From contig JALONT010000003.1 of NCBI GenBank assembly GCA_025454795.1, positions 1 to 64,000 of the forward strand: a stretch of 64,000 bases of DNA, written 5' to 3'. The number at the start of each line of letters is the position of its first letter. Position 1 is the stretch's first letter. This stretch comes from Bacteroidales bacterium (lineage in GTDB: Bacteria; Bacteroidota; Bacteroidia; Bacteroidales; VadinHA17). A model generated the notes under the pieces. It was not told where the DNA came from and ran no database searches. It saw only the letters and a list, made by a program, of their open reading frames with translations. A program made the position numbers and the translations under genes. Positions 19,805 to 30,400 of this stretch are shown here, in pieces.

Positions 19805-21244
19805 CTATTTTAACCACCAGAATTTGGTTAATAAATCATCGCTGCCCATCGCAGTTTTTGCAGCTTCCCAGTTTGTAGCATTAACAGACTGTTCAATTAC
19901 CGGATAACTGTATCTGGAAGGAATTTCATCTACGACAGCATCAATTGCTTTGGTAAGAACAGGATATTTTGTTCTTCTCCATTCTGTCCACGATTCTATG
20001 CCCTGGCAAAATAATGCAATCCAGTTCTGTTCAGCAATTTTCTGCAAGCCCGTGGCGGCATTATAAGCAACATTACCCTGAGCAATATATGAAGCATAAT
20101 CATCAATTAATCCATTAAATATAAATGATGCTTCAATTCCTTTATTGTAGTAACCAGCTGCAGTGCCGGTAGAGATAAAATTTTTCTGCCGCGCTTCTGC
20201 CATTAAAAACATAAGTTCAGAATAAGTCATAAAGAAGCCGGGAAACTCAGGATCAAGATATTTTTCCCCGATTGCCGAAACATTATCGTAATCCCAATCC
20301 TTGTTGGGAACTTCTTCAATACCGGATGGTTTTCCCCTGTACTCATCATTGTTATTCTTCTGAGCATAAACAGGTAATCTTGGATCTGTTAATGAAACAA
20401 GCATATCAACCATCACTTTGTTTATTTTATACTCGAACCGTGATCCATAAACAATGGATTCGAATATCGGATTTGCGTTAGGGTCGGCTGTCAGATATTT
20501 TACGCCTGCATCGTCACTGTTTGAAGTGAAAACAGCCCGGTTTGTAACTATATCCTGCAATTCGGCACCAACACCTGTCCTCTTTTTGGAAACGCGCATC
20601 AGCAGTCTGAATTTCAGTGAGTTTGCAAATTTTTGCCATTTTGCCGCGTCACCGCCGTATAACAGATCATTATTAACATTTATTTCACCTTTTGATGATG
20701 AAAGAAGAGTATTGGCGTTGTCCAGCATTTCAAAAATTCCGGCATAAACGCTCTCCTGAGAATCATATTTTGGGGTAAGATTACCATCTTCCCCCTTAAG
20801 TGCATCTGAAAATGGAATATCTCCAAACATTTCGGTCAGGAGAGAGAAGCCATAAGCCTGCATCACAAGTGCAACTCCCTGACTCAGATCATTACCCTCA
20901 GCCTTAGCCAGTTTTTCCATTGATCTTGCATCAGCTACAACATCCTCGTACATTCCCTTCCAGCAATAATCCTGTATAACTGACGGGCGTACTTTGTATC
21001 TCTCTTCATCTTCGTAGTTTACTTTAGCCCATTGTTGCGACCAGCATGATCCCATGTCGCCTCCAACAAATGTACTGTAAGTGTAGTTCCCGCAACTGGC
21101 AATAAGGGTGCCAAGTATTAAGCCGGAAGGAACAACAGTAGGTTCATTTGGATTTTTATTCAATTCTTCAAATCCTTTATCACATCCATTAAATATGAAC
21201 GAACCTGCAAGAATTACCGATAGAAATATTTTTATATTTTTCAT
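19805..21244 (-). CDS. SusD/RagB family nutrient-binding lipoprotein
   Basis: 'FIFNGCDKGFEELNKNPNEPT', 'YSELMFLMAEARQKN', C-terminal 'YSYPVIEQSVNATN'. Confidence 0.88.
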   Translation of the reverse strand: MKNIKIFLSVILAGSFIFNGCDKGFEELNKNPNEPTVVPSGLILGTLIASCGNYTYSTFVGGDMGSCWSQQWAKVNYEDEERYKVRPSVIQDYCWKGMYEDVVADARSMEKLAKAEGNDLSQGVALVMQAYGFSLLTEMFGDIPFSDALKGEDGNLTPKYDSQESVYAGIFEMLDNANTLLSSSKGEINVNNDLLYGGDAAKWQKFANSLKFRLLMRVSKKRTGVGAELQDIVTNRAVFTSNSDDAGVKYLTADPNANPIFESIVYGSRFEYKINKVMVDMLVSLTDPRLPVYAQKNNNDEYRGKPSGIEEVPNKDWDYDNVSAIGEKYLDPEFPGFFMTYSELMFLMAEARQKNFISTGTAAGYYNKGIEASFIFNGLIDDYASYIAQGNVAYNAATGLQKIAEQNWIALFCQGIESWTEWRRTKYPVLTKAIDAVVDEIPSRYSYPVIEQSVNATNWEAAKTAMGSDDLLTKFWWLK

Positions 21245-21265
21245 AATATTAATTTTTCAGGTTGC

Positions 21266-24200
21266 TTAGAAATTCAAATTCAGATTAAATCCCAAACTTC
21301 TCACAGACGGGATCTGACCAAACTCCATCCCCAGGTCAGAATTCTGAGAGCTGAAAGCAGTTTCAGGATCAATATGAGGTGCATTTTTGTAAATAATTGC
21401 AAGATTACGTCCTACAAATGACAGAGAAACTTTCTTTATCGGGAAATTTACTAACCACTTTGAGGGCAGGCTGTAACCGATTATTATCTCGCGCCACTTT
21501 ACATAAGATGCGTCAAAAACTGACCCTTCTGCAACGGCATTATCAAATGCAATCTGGTTATACCTCTTGGCAGAAACTACCACATCGTTGGGTACATAGG
21601 TTACTCCGTCAGCAGCTAGTTTTACTCCTGTTCCGACAAGACCGGTCTCACGGCCAAGCAGTGTTTCTTCAAGAACCCCGGCATATCGTCCCCAGGTTGT
21701 TGTCATTGAGTAAACATCACCGCCAATCTTGGCATCAAGAGTAGAGTTTAATGTAAATCCTTTATATGTAAGATTCATTGAAACACCACCTCTCCAGTCG
21801 GGTTGATAGTTACCTAAGATCTGATAATCCGGATCAATAAGCGGGACTCCGTCTTTATGAACTATATTTCCATCAGGATCCTTCAGATAACCGGGACCAA
21901 ATATTACACCGTATGGCTGATCTTCCCTGGCTTCCACATTAACGTTCCATTGACCGCCAAGAATCAGTGTTTCAAGCCCTCCTAATGAAGTAACTTTATT
22001 ATAATTCTTGTAGAAGTTAAATTCCAGATCCAGTTTAAGACCTTTACTTGTTGCTATCGGGGTTAAACCTAATGTTAGTTCAACACCCTTGTTTGTCATT
22101 TCTCCCACATTATCTTTTGCGTAGACAAAACCCGAAGCTGCAGATATTTCAACATCAACAATCAGATCTGAACTCTTCATGTCATAGTAAGTGGCATCAA
22201 GCCGGATCTTATTTTCAAGAAATCTCAGTTCAAGACCAATTTCAGTCGAAGTTTTTGCTTCAGGTTTAATTTTTGAGTTAGCTAATAAATCAGGATTAAA
22301 CATAAAAGTAACATCACCCCATTTATCATCTCTGTAAACAAATGTTTGCTCAAGCTGATATGGACTCAGAATACCTGTGCTACCAACCTTTGACCAGCCT
22401 CCGCGTAACTTTGCATAGGTGAGAATTGGCGAATTGATCTGTAACAGATCGGTAATAATAGCACTCAGGTTAACTGAGGGATAGAAGAATGAGTTTCCAC
22501 TGACCGGTAAAACACTTGCCCAGTCATTTCTACCGGTAAATTCCATAAATATTGCATCTTTATAGGAGACAGATCCAAAACCATAGATGCTGTTTATTTT
22601 CTCCTCATCAAAATAGTTGCTGAGATTGGTAGTAACTCCCGCTTTAACATTAGACAGAGAGTACAGATTTGGTAGCTCAAGCTGGGGTGCAGTACCTGAT
22701 AATCTGGAATATTTTCTGTACATGGTATTTCCGCCAACATTAAAGCTGAAGTCAATAAATTCAGAAAGAGCTTTATTGAAACTCACTAATATTTCAGTAT
22801 TAGATTCCAAATATCTTCTTGCATTTTCTCGATAATAGCCATCCGGATATTCGTTGGTCCCGATAGCTTTCTTTTCGGTCGTCAGCTGTGAATACTGGTC
22901 AAGGCTGGTTTTAGCGGATACTTTCAAATAATTAGTGAATTCGTATGCAAAGTTCAGGGCTCCAAAAACCCTGTCCTTGTCCAAAGCGTTCTTATTGTTG
23001 TCGAGCACCCAGTATAAATTATTCTGGAACTGAGTGTTCCAGTTAATCGGAGTGCCTTCAGCAGGTGTCCCGGCTGCAGCTAACGGCAGGTTTTTATAAT
23101 CCTTTAATGCTGCAAAATCAACATTACGCCCTGACCACATAGTTTGCTGAAGCGGGTTTTCACTTGTATATCCGATTGTCGGCAGATTATCACTGGTGTG
23201 TTTTATGTAATTAATATTGAATGAAGCGCTTAATTTCTCGGTAAATTTGTAGCTTCCATTACCGGTTATATTATATTTCTGGATATTTGTTGTGGGAATA
23301 ATACCGGTTTGATCTGCGTAACCCATAGATAACCTGTACCCTAACTTATCGGTACCACCTGTAAGGGAAACGTTATTTGTTGTAGAAACACCTGTATTAT
23401 ATATGCTTCTGACATTATCAGGTTTTGACACCCAGGGCAATGGAGCCCCGTCAACAGTATAAGAATTCCATTGGGTAAAGTATAAACCTCTGTCAAGAGG
23501 AGGACCCCAGCTCTCATCGACACCGCCATCGTCACTTGTACCATCAACCCAATAGAAGAAATCTTTGTTCGGCCCCTGCCCGTAAGAATTCTGGAATGAA
23601 GGTATTACCAAAGGAGTTTCAAATGAAGTAGTGGAGTTAATTGAGATCCCAATGTCTTTCCTTCCGGCTACGCCTTTTTTGGTGGTAATAACAATAACAC
23701 CATTAGCAGCCCTTACACCATATAAGGCAGCCGCATTGGGGCCTTTGAGCACGGAAATTGATTCGATATCATCAGAACTTACGTCGGCTATACCATTGGG
23801 AGTATCAAATCCCCCGCCATTAAGTGAGCCATCCGATGAAGCTGAAAGAATGTAGTTACTGTTGTCCATTGGTATTCCATCAACTACATATAATGGTTGA
23901 CTATTTCCCGTAATTGATGATGCACCTCGTAATTCAACCCTTGAGGATGCACCTACTGCACCTGAACTGGAAGTAATATTAACACCAGCAATCTTGCCGG
24001 AAAGAGAATTAATAACGTTAGCCTCGCGGGCCTTGGTCAGATCTTCTCCTTTTACATCCTGCACAGCATAACCCAGAGCTTTTTTATTGCGGGTTATTCC
24101 TAAGGCTGTTACAACAACCTCACTCAAACCCATGATATCAGGCTCCATTACGACGTCTACAACAGAACGGCCACCAATCTGAACCTCCTGTCTCTTCATC

Positions 24201-24439
24201 CCGATATAGGAGAAAGCAAGAACAGTTGCATTTTGTGGTACATTAGGTATGCTGTATTTCCCGTTTACATCGGTATAGGCACCGATCGTAGTACCTGGAA
24301 CAGAAACAGATACTCCGGGAATAGCTCCTTCCCCTTCAACTGAAGAGGTAACCGTACCTGTAATAACTTTTGTCTGTGCCACCAGGGTTGAAGCACCCGC
24401 AAACACAAACAAAGCAATCAGCAGAAATAGTTTCTTCAT
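21266..24439 (-). CDS. SusC/RagA family TonB-linked outer membrane protein
   Basis: Carboxypeptidase-like N-domain 'GTVTSSVEGEGAIPGVSVSVPGTTIGAYTDVNGKYSI', 'SDDIESISVLKGPNAAALYGVRAANGVIVITTKKG'. Confidence 0.95.
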   Translation of the reverse strand: MKKLFLLIALFVFAGASTLVAQTKVITGTVTSSVEGEGAIPGVSVSVPGTTIGAYTDVNGKYSIPNVPQNATVLAFSYIGMKRQEVQIGGRSVVDVVMEPDIMGLSEVVVTALGITRNKKALGYAVQDVKGEDLTKAREANVINSLSGKIAGVNITSSSGAVGASSRVELRGASSITGNSQPLYVVDGIPMDNSNYILSASSDGSLNGGGFDTPNGIADVSSDDIESISVLKGPNAAALYGVRAANGVIVITTKKGVAGRKDIGISINSTTSFETPLVIPSFQNSYGQGPNKDFFYWVDGTSDDGGVDESWGPPLDRGLYFTQWNSYTVDGAPLPWVSKPDNVRSIYNTGVSTTNNVSLTGGTDKLGYRLSMGYADQTGIIPTTNIQKYNITGNGSYKFTEKLSASFNINYIKHTSDNLPTIGYTSENPLQQTMWSGRNVDFAALKDYKNLPLAAAGTPAEGTPINWNTQFQNNLYWVLDNNKNALDKDRVFGALNFAYEFTNYLKVSAKTSLDQYSQLTTEKKAIGTNEYPDGYYRENARRYLESNTEILVSFNKALSEFIDFSFNVGGNTMYRKYSRLSGTAPQLELPNLYSLSNVKAGVTTNLSNYFDEEKINSIYGFGSVSYKDAIFMEFTGRNDWASVLPVSGNSFFYPSVNLSAIITDLLQINSPILTYAKLRGGWSKVGSTGILSPYQLEQTFVYRDDKWGDVTFMFNPDLLANSKIKPEAKTSTEIGLELRFLENKIRLDATYYDMKSSDLIVDVEISAASGFVYAKDNVGEMTNKGVELTLGLTPIATSKGLKLDLEFNFYKNYNKVTSLGGLETLILGGQWNVNVEAREDQPYGVIFGPGYLKDPDGNIVHKDGVPLIDPDYQILGNYQPDWRGGVSMNLTYKGFTLNSTLDAKIGGDVYSMTTTWGRYAGVLEETLLGRETGLVGTGVKLAADGVTYVPNDVVVSAKRYNQIAFDNAVAEGSVFDASYVKWREIIIGYSLPSKWLVNFPIKKVSLSFVGRNLAIIYKNAPHIDPETAFSSQNSDLGMEFGQIPSVRSLGFNLNLNF

Positions 24440-24471
24440 ACGAATTAGTTTTAGGTTTTAACTTAACGTGC

Positions 24472-24501
24472 CAAAGATACTTTTTTTATTTAACAAACAA
24501 A
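24472..24501 (-). promoter_or_regulatory. Candidate promoter upstream of susC-like gene (TATCTTTG -7, TTTG about 18 nt upstream)
   Basis: Plus-strand CAAAGATA 24472-24479 and CAAA 24498-24501. Confidence 0.5.
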
Positions 24502-24703
24502 AACAAGTGATTTTTTTTTTGTAAATCAGTATTTATCAGTCTTTGATGCTGTTTTACGATTACAATTTTTATTATCATTATATATACTTTATAAATTAAA
24601 GGTATTCCCTAAATTTATTTGAAAAGATTTTTAAAGATGTTCCGCTTTCAATAAGAAATGATAAAATTTTCAGGTAAAAATGTGAAAAAGGAAGAAATGA
24701 ATT

Positions 24704-25273
24704 CTATCTTTTCCTCATCTCTTCCGCTGCAATACACAATTCATTATATATATCTTCACCAAGTGCCCTTAAAAACGGTTCTTTAAGAAACTCATAAACA
24801 TAAACGCCATCCTCTTTCCCTTTTTCACAGGCTGCGGAACATATAGCCAATTCCTGGTAATTCACTGCTTTGAAATCCGAAAAGTGCTTGATCCTTACCG
24901 GGAAAAGATGACAAGAAAGAGGTTTCCGGAAGGAAATCTTTCCCTCCGTCCATGCCTTCTCAATTGCGCATATAAAAATTTTGCCCTTCATTATTGTATA
25001 GGCACACTCTTCATTATTAATTAAAGGTGTTACCTTCTCATTTTCAAAATCATTTATGGCTGTCCCGCCTTCTTCAATTACCTTTATCCCTTCCGGTCTG
25101 AGATACTCCTTTAATACAGGCCAGATCTCATTGAGAATTTGTACTTCAGAATTTAGCAGCGGTGCTCCTGAGTCGCCATATCTGCAGCAGCTTCCGAGAC
25201 ATTTCGGAAGATCGCATCTGAATTTTTTTTCAAGAACATCAAAACTGAAAATGGTATCTTTTATTCTAAGCAT
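24704..25273 (-). CDS. DUF3109 family protein (Cys-rich)
   Basis: 'FRCDLPKCLGSCCRYGDSGAPLL...SFRKPLSCHLFPVRI' DUF3109 hallmark. Confidence 0.85.
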   Translation of the reverse strand: MLRIKDTIFSFDVLEKKFRCDLPKCLGSCCRYGDSGAPLLNSEVQILNEIWPVLKEYLRPEGIKVIEEGGTAINDFENEKVTPLINNEECAYTIMKGKIFICAIEKAWTEGKISFRKPLSCHLFPVRIKHFSDFKAVNYQELAICSAACEKGKEDGVYVYEFLKEPFLRALGEDIYNELCIAAEEMRKR

Positions 25274-25300
25274 CTCAATTTATATCATTCTCTAAATTCT

Positions 25301-25413
25301 ATGTGGAACTCTGTGTATTCTCTGTGTAGCTCTGTGCAAGTTCTTTTTTTGTCACACAGAGGGACACAGAGTAGGCACAGAGAGACACAGAGAGAACAAG
25401 AGAAACTAGATTA
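25301..25413. repeat. CTCTGTG/CACAGAG inverted-repeat hairpin (copy A)
   Basis: atgtggaactctgtgtattctctgtgtagctctgtgcaag ... gtcacacagagggacacagagtaggcacagagagacacagagagaac. Confidence 0.85.
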
Positions 25414-26926
25414 ATACTTTCCCTGTCATTTCCTTTGGGATCTGTAATCCCATAATCGTCAGTAAAGTAGGTGCCACATCCGCAAGGATCCCCTCTTTAA
25501 TAAGCTTATAATCATCGCTTACAAGTATGCATGGCACAGGGTTAAGAGAATGAGCGGTATTTGGAGAGCCATCCTCATTAATTGCCTTGTCGGCATTACC
25601 ATGGTCGGCAATGATCATAACATCATAGCCCTTTGTGCGCGCAGCTTTAACGACGGCACCGGCACATTCATCAACAGTGACAACTGCCTTCATTATTGAA
25701 TCATAAACACCAGTATGGCCTACCATATCACCATTTGCAAAATTCAGACAGATAAAATCAAACTTTTCCGAATCAATGGCTTTAATTACAGCATCTTTAA
25801 CAAGGTATGCACTCATCTCAGGTTGAAGATCATATGTGGCAACTTTCGGTGAAGGAACAAGGATCCTTTCTTCATTCTTAAAAGTCTCCTCCCTTCCTCC
25901 TGAAAAGAAAAAAGTTACATGTGCATACTTCTCGGTTTCCGCAATCCTGAGTTGAGATTTTCCGGCAACTGCAATTACTTCACCTATTGTATTGTCTGCA
26001 TTCTCCTTAGGATAAATCACATGCAGCCCTTTAAAAGTTGCATCATAAGGGGTCATTGTGCAATAATACAACGGGAGAGTTTTCATTCCATGTTCAGGCA
26101 TATCTTTCTGAGTAAGAGCGATTGTAAGCTCTTTTGCCCTGTCGTTCCTGAAATTGAAGAATACGATAACATCTCCTTCTTTTACTAGTCCAACAGGTTT
26201 CCCGGTGCTGTCAATAATAACTATCGGTTTCATGAACTCGTCAGTGACTCCCGAGTCGTATGACTTCTGCATTGCGTCAAGGATATCAGTCGAAGGGATT
26301 CCCTTTCCGTCAACAATGAGGTCATAGCCCTCCTTTACCCTTTCCCACCTTTTGTCCCGGTCCATTGCATAATATCTTCCTATAAATGATGCAACAATAC
26401 CATTTGATATCTTAAGATGATCAAGAAGGTTTTTCATATATAAAATACCACTGCGCGGATCTGTATCACGACCATCCCCGAAGCCATGAATGAACACTTT
26501 CTTAAGGCCATACTCTTTTGTCATATCACAGAGGGCATACAGGTGCCTGTCAAGCGAATGAACACCTCCGTCAGACATCAGCCCAAGAAAATGGACCTGT
26601 TTGTCATCTTTGCGGGCATACGAAAATGCTTCGGTCAGAATTTTGTTTTTCCGGAGCTCTCCTGTCTTGCATTCCTTGTTTATTTTAACCAGGTCCTGGT
26701 AAATGATCCTTCCTGCACCAATATTAAGGTGTCCTACTTCCGAGTTGCCCATTTGTCCTTCAGGAAGTCCGACATCTTCACCGGATGCAAAGAGGCGAGA
26801 GTTCGGATAATTCTTTTTCAATGCAGTGATCTCCGGGGTTGGAACAGAACTGATTACATCAGATCTGGAACCATCGCCGATTCCCCATCCGTCGAGTATC
26901 ATTAAGATTATTTTTTTATTATTCAT
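25406..26926 (-). CDS. gpmI: 2,3-bisphosphoglycerate-independent phosphoglycerate mutase
   Basis: '[16 protein letters not shown]', '[21 protein letters not shown]', '[27 protein letters not shown]'. Confidence 0.96.
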   Translation of the reverse strand: MNNKKIILMILDGWGIGDGSRSDVISSVPTPEITALKKNYPNSRLFASGEDVGLPEGQMGNSEVGHLNIGAGRIIYQDLVKINKECKTGELRKNKILTEAFSYARKDDKQVHFLGLMSDGGVHSLDRHLYALCDMTKEYGLKKVFIHGFGDGRDTDPRSGILYMKNLLDHLKISNGIVASFIGRYYAMDRDKRWERVKEGYDLIVDGKGIPSTDILDAMQKSYDSGVTDEFMKPIVIIDSTGKPVGLVKEGDVIVFFNFRNDRAKELTIALTQKDMPEHGMKTLPLYYCTMTPYDATFKGLHVIYPKENADNTIGEVIAVAGKSQLRIAETEKYAHVTFFFSGGREETFKNEERILVPSPKVATYDLQPEMSAYLVKDAVIKAIDSEKFDFICLNFANGDMVGHTGVYDSIMKAVVTVDECAGAVVKAARTKGYDVMIIADHGNADKAINEDGSPNTAHSLNPVPCILVSDDYKLIKEGILADVAPTLLTIMGLQIPKEMTGKVLI

Positions 26927-26969
26927 CTTTTAATTAAGTTCTTGTTTACAATCAACACAGATAAAACAT

Positions 26970-26994
26970 CCTTGTTCAGGTTTTCTGAACAGGG
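26970..26994 (-). promoter_or_regulatory. Leader hairpin upstream of gpmI with a -7-like TATTTTTG (minus) at 26997-27004
   Basis: CCTTGTTCAG-GTTTT-CTGAACAGGG at 26970-26994; plus-strand CAAAAATA adjacent. Confidence 0.45.
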
Positions 26995-27205
26995 TGCAAA
27001 AATAGATAAAAAAAGGATTAGTAGTTTAATGCAGATTTAAAATGAATCTGATAAATAATTATTTCAAGTACAAACAGAATATTAAAAGTTCGATTTTCAC
27101 TAATAAATCAAGGCTACAGTCAGGAAATAGAAAGAGATTCCTCGCTGACGCTACTAATGACAACATTTTGTAACCGATTGGTTTATAATACGATGAGATC
27201 CCTCA

Positions 27206-27221
27206 TCCGCCGGCTGGCGGA
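27206..27221. repeat. TCCGCC-GGCT-GGCGGA palindrome
   Basis: Direct reading; related to TCCGCCAGTTGGCGGA at 15427. Confidence 0.85.
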
Positions 27222-27252
27222 TTCGGTATGACATGGTTACTTTTTGTGGATT

Positions 27253-27333
27253 GGGGAGGGAAGCAGTGGCGTTTCGAACTGGAGTTGGAATAGTCAAGGA
27301 AGAATTATACGAAACGCCACTGCTTCCCTCCCC
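27253..27333. repeat. Perfect 24-bp inverted repeat (GGGGAGGGAAGCAGTGGCGTTTCG ... CGAAACGCCACTGCTTCCCTCCCC), 33-nt loop
   Basis: Left arm 27253-27276, right arm 27310-27333, no mismatches; imperfect outer stem ATTCGGTATGACATGGTTACTTT / AAAGTACCCTGTCATTCCGAAT. Confidence 0.93.
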
Positions 27334-27440
27334 TCTTAGAAATAAAGTACCCTGTCATTCCGAATGAAGTTTTAATTTGTCATATCGTCATGAGTGCAAG
27401 GGTTTTTGAATAAACCCTCGGAATCCCATTATTTTGTTCT

Positions 27441-30400
27441 TTAATTCCCCGAAACAATCAGCTTTCTGAATCCGGGATTGATACCTCCGCATGTAATCCT
27501 TACCAGGTAAATACCTTCCCTGAGCCTGATATTTTCAATAGTGAATACTGACTCTCCAGAAGCAACTTTATATGTTGATAAAACCACTCCCTGTAAATCG
27601 TATATCCTGATATCGGCACCAGATGCAAGATTGTTATTAAATTCTATTGTCAACTTTTCAACCGCAGGATTCGGATACATGCTGAAGCAGGTGGCTGTTT
27701 CCTTTGAGGTATCTTCAGCTCCGTCCTTAACTTCATCCGGCGGCACTAAATTATTATTAGCTGATTTCAAAGTAGTTAATGCTTCCGAATTGGCCTGATA
27801 GACCTGTTTTGTCTGGCTGTTCTGGATAAAAGCTATAACCTCAATATCTGAAGATTGCTTAATTTTCTCGATTATCCAGGTCTGTTCCGGAATAGAATAG
27901 GTCTCTCCCTTAGTCCAGTTATTGACAAGTTCTATTCCCCCGGCATCGGGAATAAATTTCCTGAATACGTTATAAAAGTCCTTTTCTCCGGAAGCACCCG
28001 TATGATCGCTGTTTTTCTTCTCAGTTACAACCAAATAGAGCATAAGGTTATCTGAATTGAATTCATCAACAGCAGTCAGGGTACAATTAATCTTCAGAAC
28101 TTCGCCGGCAATTTTTGGCAAAACTGAAATATTAAAACGGGTATCCATCAAACTTCTTCTTGAAAGATCATTGCTGTCGAGAGGTTCTGTTATATTATCC
28201 GAAAGAGTTGCATAATCAGCCTGGCTGTACCCTCCATCAATTAATGAATAGGGCACTCTTGAAAGACCATATGAAAAGATCCTTGCACTTGCATCACCCG
28301 GATTATATGTAAAGAAAGGATCATCGCCAGGGAAATTGGTATGATATTGAATATTAATGACATCTTTCTCTCTGCCATTAATTATTTCATTAACAGTCTT
28401 TGTGGCTTTACTCCCCCGTTTGGAAGCCGTATTGGTAAAGTGTTCCAGCAATACTTTTCTGCTTCTCTCGCCAATCCACACATCATCAAAAGCGATACCT
28501 TCATTCTCGGGGGTGGAACCATCTGATCCATAGGTAATTCTGAACTTGATATTCTTCTTTCCCCTGAGAGAATCAAGCTCATGCCGTGTATCTACCCATG
28601 TCTTGTCAGGTTCTCCAATTTTTGTCCAGCCTGTCTTTTGCCATCCGGGTTTGCCATTTATCTCGGTTGAATTATACCAGCTGATCCCGTCATCCAGGGT
28701 TCCCACTAAATTCCAGGTGTTATTATAATCTGTTTTGTATTGCAATGCGGCCCCATTCCATTTTTTGTCAAATCTCTTGAATGTTTTAAGAGCGATCATC
28801 GGGCGTTGAATATTGGTAAAGTCAAAACATTGAGAAACTACAGATGAATGCTCATTGCTCTGTTTAAGAGTATCCCAGCTGGTAAACCAGGCCGCTGAAC
28901 CCGAGGCTGCTTTATTTATCATCAATTTGTCAGGAGTTCCGAATTGCCAGATGTTTGTAGTGTCTGAATTATCTATTCCCCACCCGCCTTTTCCTGCTTC
29001 AAAATTTTCAAAATAAAAATCGTCCCTTGTTAATTTTTTAGTGGGGTGCAGATAGATATTCTTTAATACTGTGTCAGCGCAGTTCGAATATGCTGTTTCT
29101 ATGATATATTTTACATTAACAAAACCTGTATCCGGCATAGGATATTCAGGATTAAGGATTGGTGTTATCAGACTTCCATTATCGAAGTTCCATGTCCGGG
29201 AGATTACATTTAAATCCTTTGTAGCATCATACAGTTTTAATATCTCCCCGGGAAAATAACAATCATTGGTCCAGTAGAAGTCAGCTTTTGGCCTTATCCC
29301 GATATCAAAGACTGAATCTGCTTTAGATGTACAGCCGCTTACAGTTGTTGCCCTGAGTGATACCGAATGAATACCTCCTGATTTATAAAGGAAACCCGGT
29401 TCTTTCCTGCTATCAGGTTTGGCTCCAAGCTCCGAGAATCTCCAATACCATGATTGCACCGGATCATAGGATATTGTTGTATCCATATTAGTTGTATTCA
29501 TAAAATAAGTGCTGTCTGTACCCAGTTTTACAATACAGACATCCTCAGGCATGAATGAGACCTGCGGAGATTTAACTATTGTGAAATGAACTGTTGTGTC
29601 AGTTGAGCAACCTGTACTTTTATTTGTGTATTTATATGTTACTGATGTATCTCCAAGTACTTTGGAAGGATCAAGATAATTTTCGAGAACAGGACCCGTA
29701 AAGACTCCTCCCGGCCTGGATGTGTTCAGCTCAATCAGAGAAACGTTATTGCATATCCTATCACCCGGGAACAGATTATAGATTTCAACCTTGCCAAGAG
29801 AGTCAATATTCACAGATTTTGAAAACTGGTAATCAACATTATTAAGTTTATAGGAAAATATTAATGTGTCTTTTCCAGCTCCGGCCGCAGGGACGTTGTA
29901 TTCTACTTCTGTTGAGCCTGTTGTATGAATTACGGAATTTTTGGTGTTAACAAAACTGTTAACAGTTATACTGTCTGGCAATCCCGTAACTGTAACAAAA
30001 AATGTTGTGTCCCTGTAACATATTAAAGATGGAATGCCTGTAAAGGTTCCCTGCGCGTCCTGAATTATTGTCTTTTTATTAAGATCATTTTCGCAACCAT
30101 TGGCATCTTTGATATAGTAATTTATTGTATGTTCTCCCAGTCCCGCAATATTGGGATATAGTTTGCTCCCCGATACTCCATCACCTGAAAAGATTCCGGG
30201 TGACTGGACAGGAACAAGAACTGCCGCTCCACCATTTATGTTATAAAAAGGATTAAGTGAAAATGAGGGATCCGGTAATGGGTTAATTAATACACTTCTT
30301 ACAACCTGAGCAGAAGTTCCGCAGCCGGTAGCTTTTACCTGAATGTCGACATTGCCATAAAAACCATTTGCCCAGGTCATAACACCAGCAGAGTTTATTG

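Noticed and set aside
25301-25413. CRISPR array
   Set aside because: Repeated words are about 7-10 nt with short irregular spacing and inverted symmetry; no 24-40-nt direct repeats, unique spacers or cas genes
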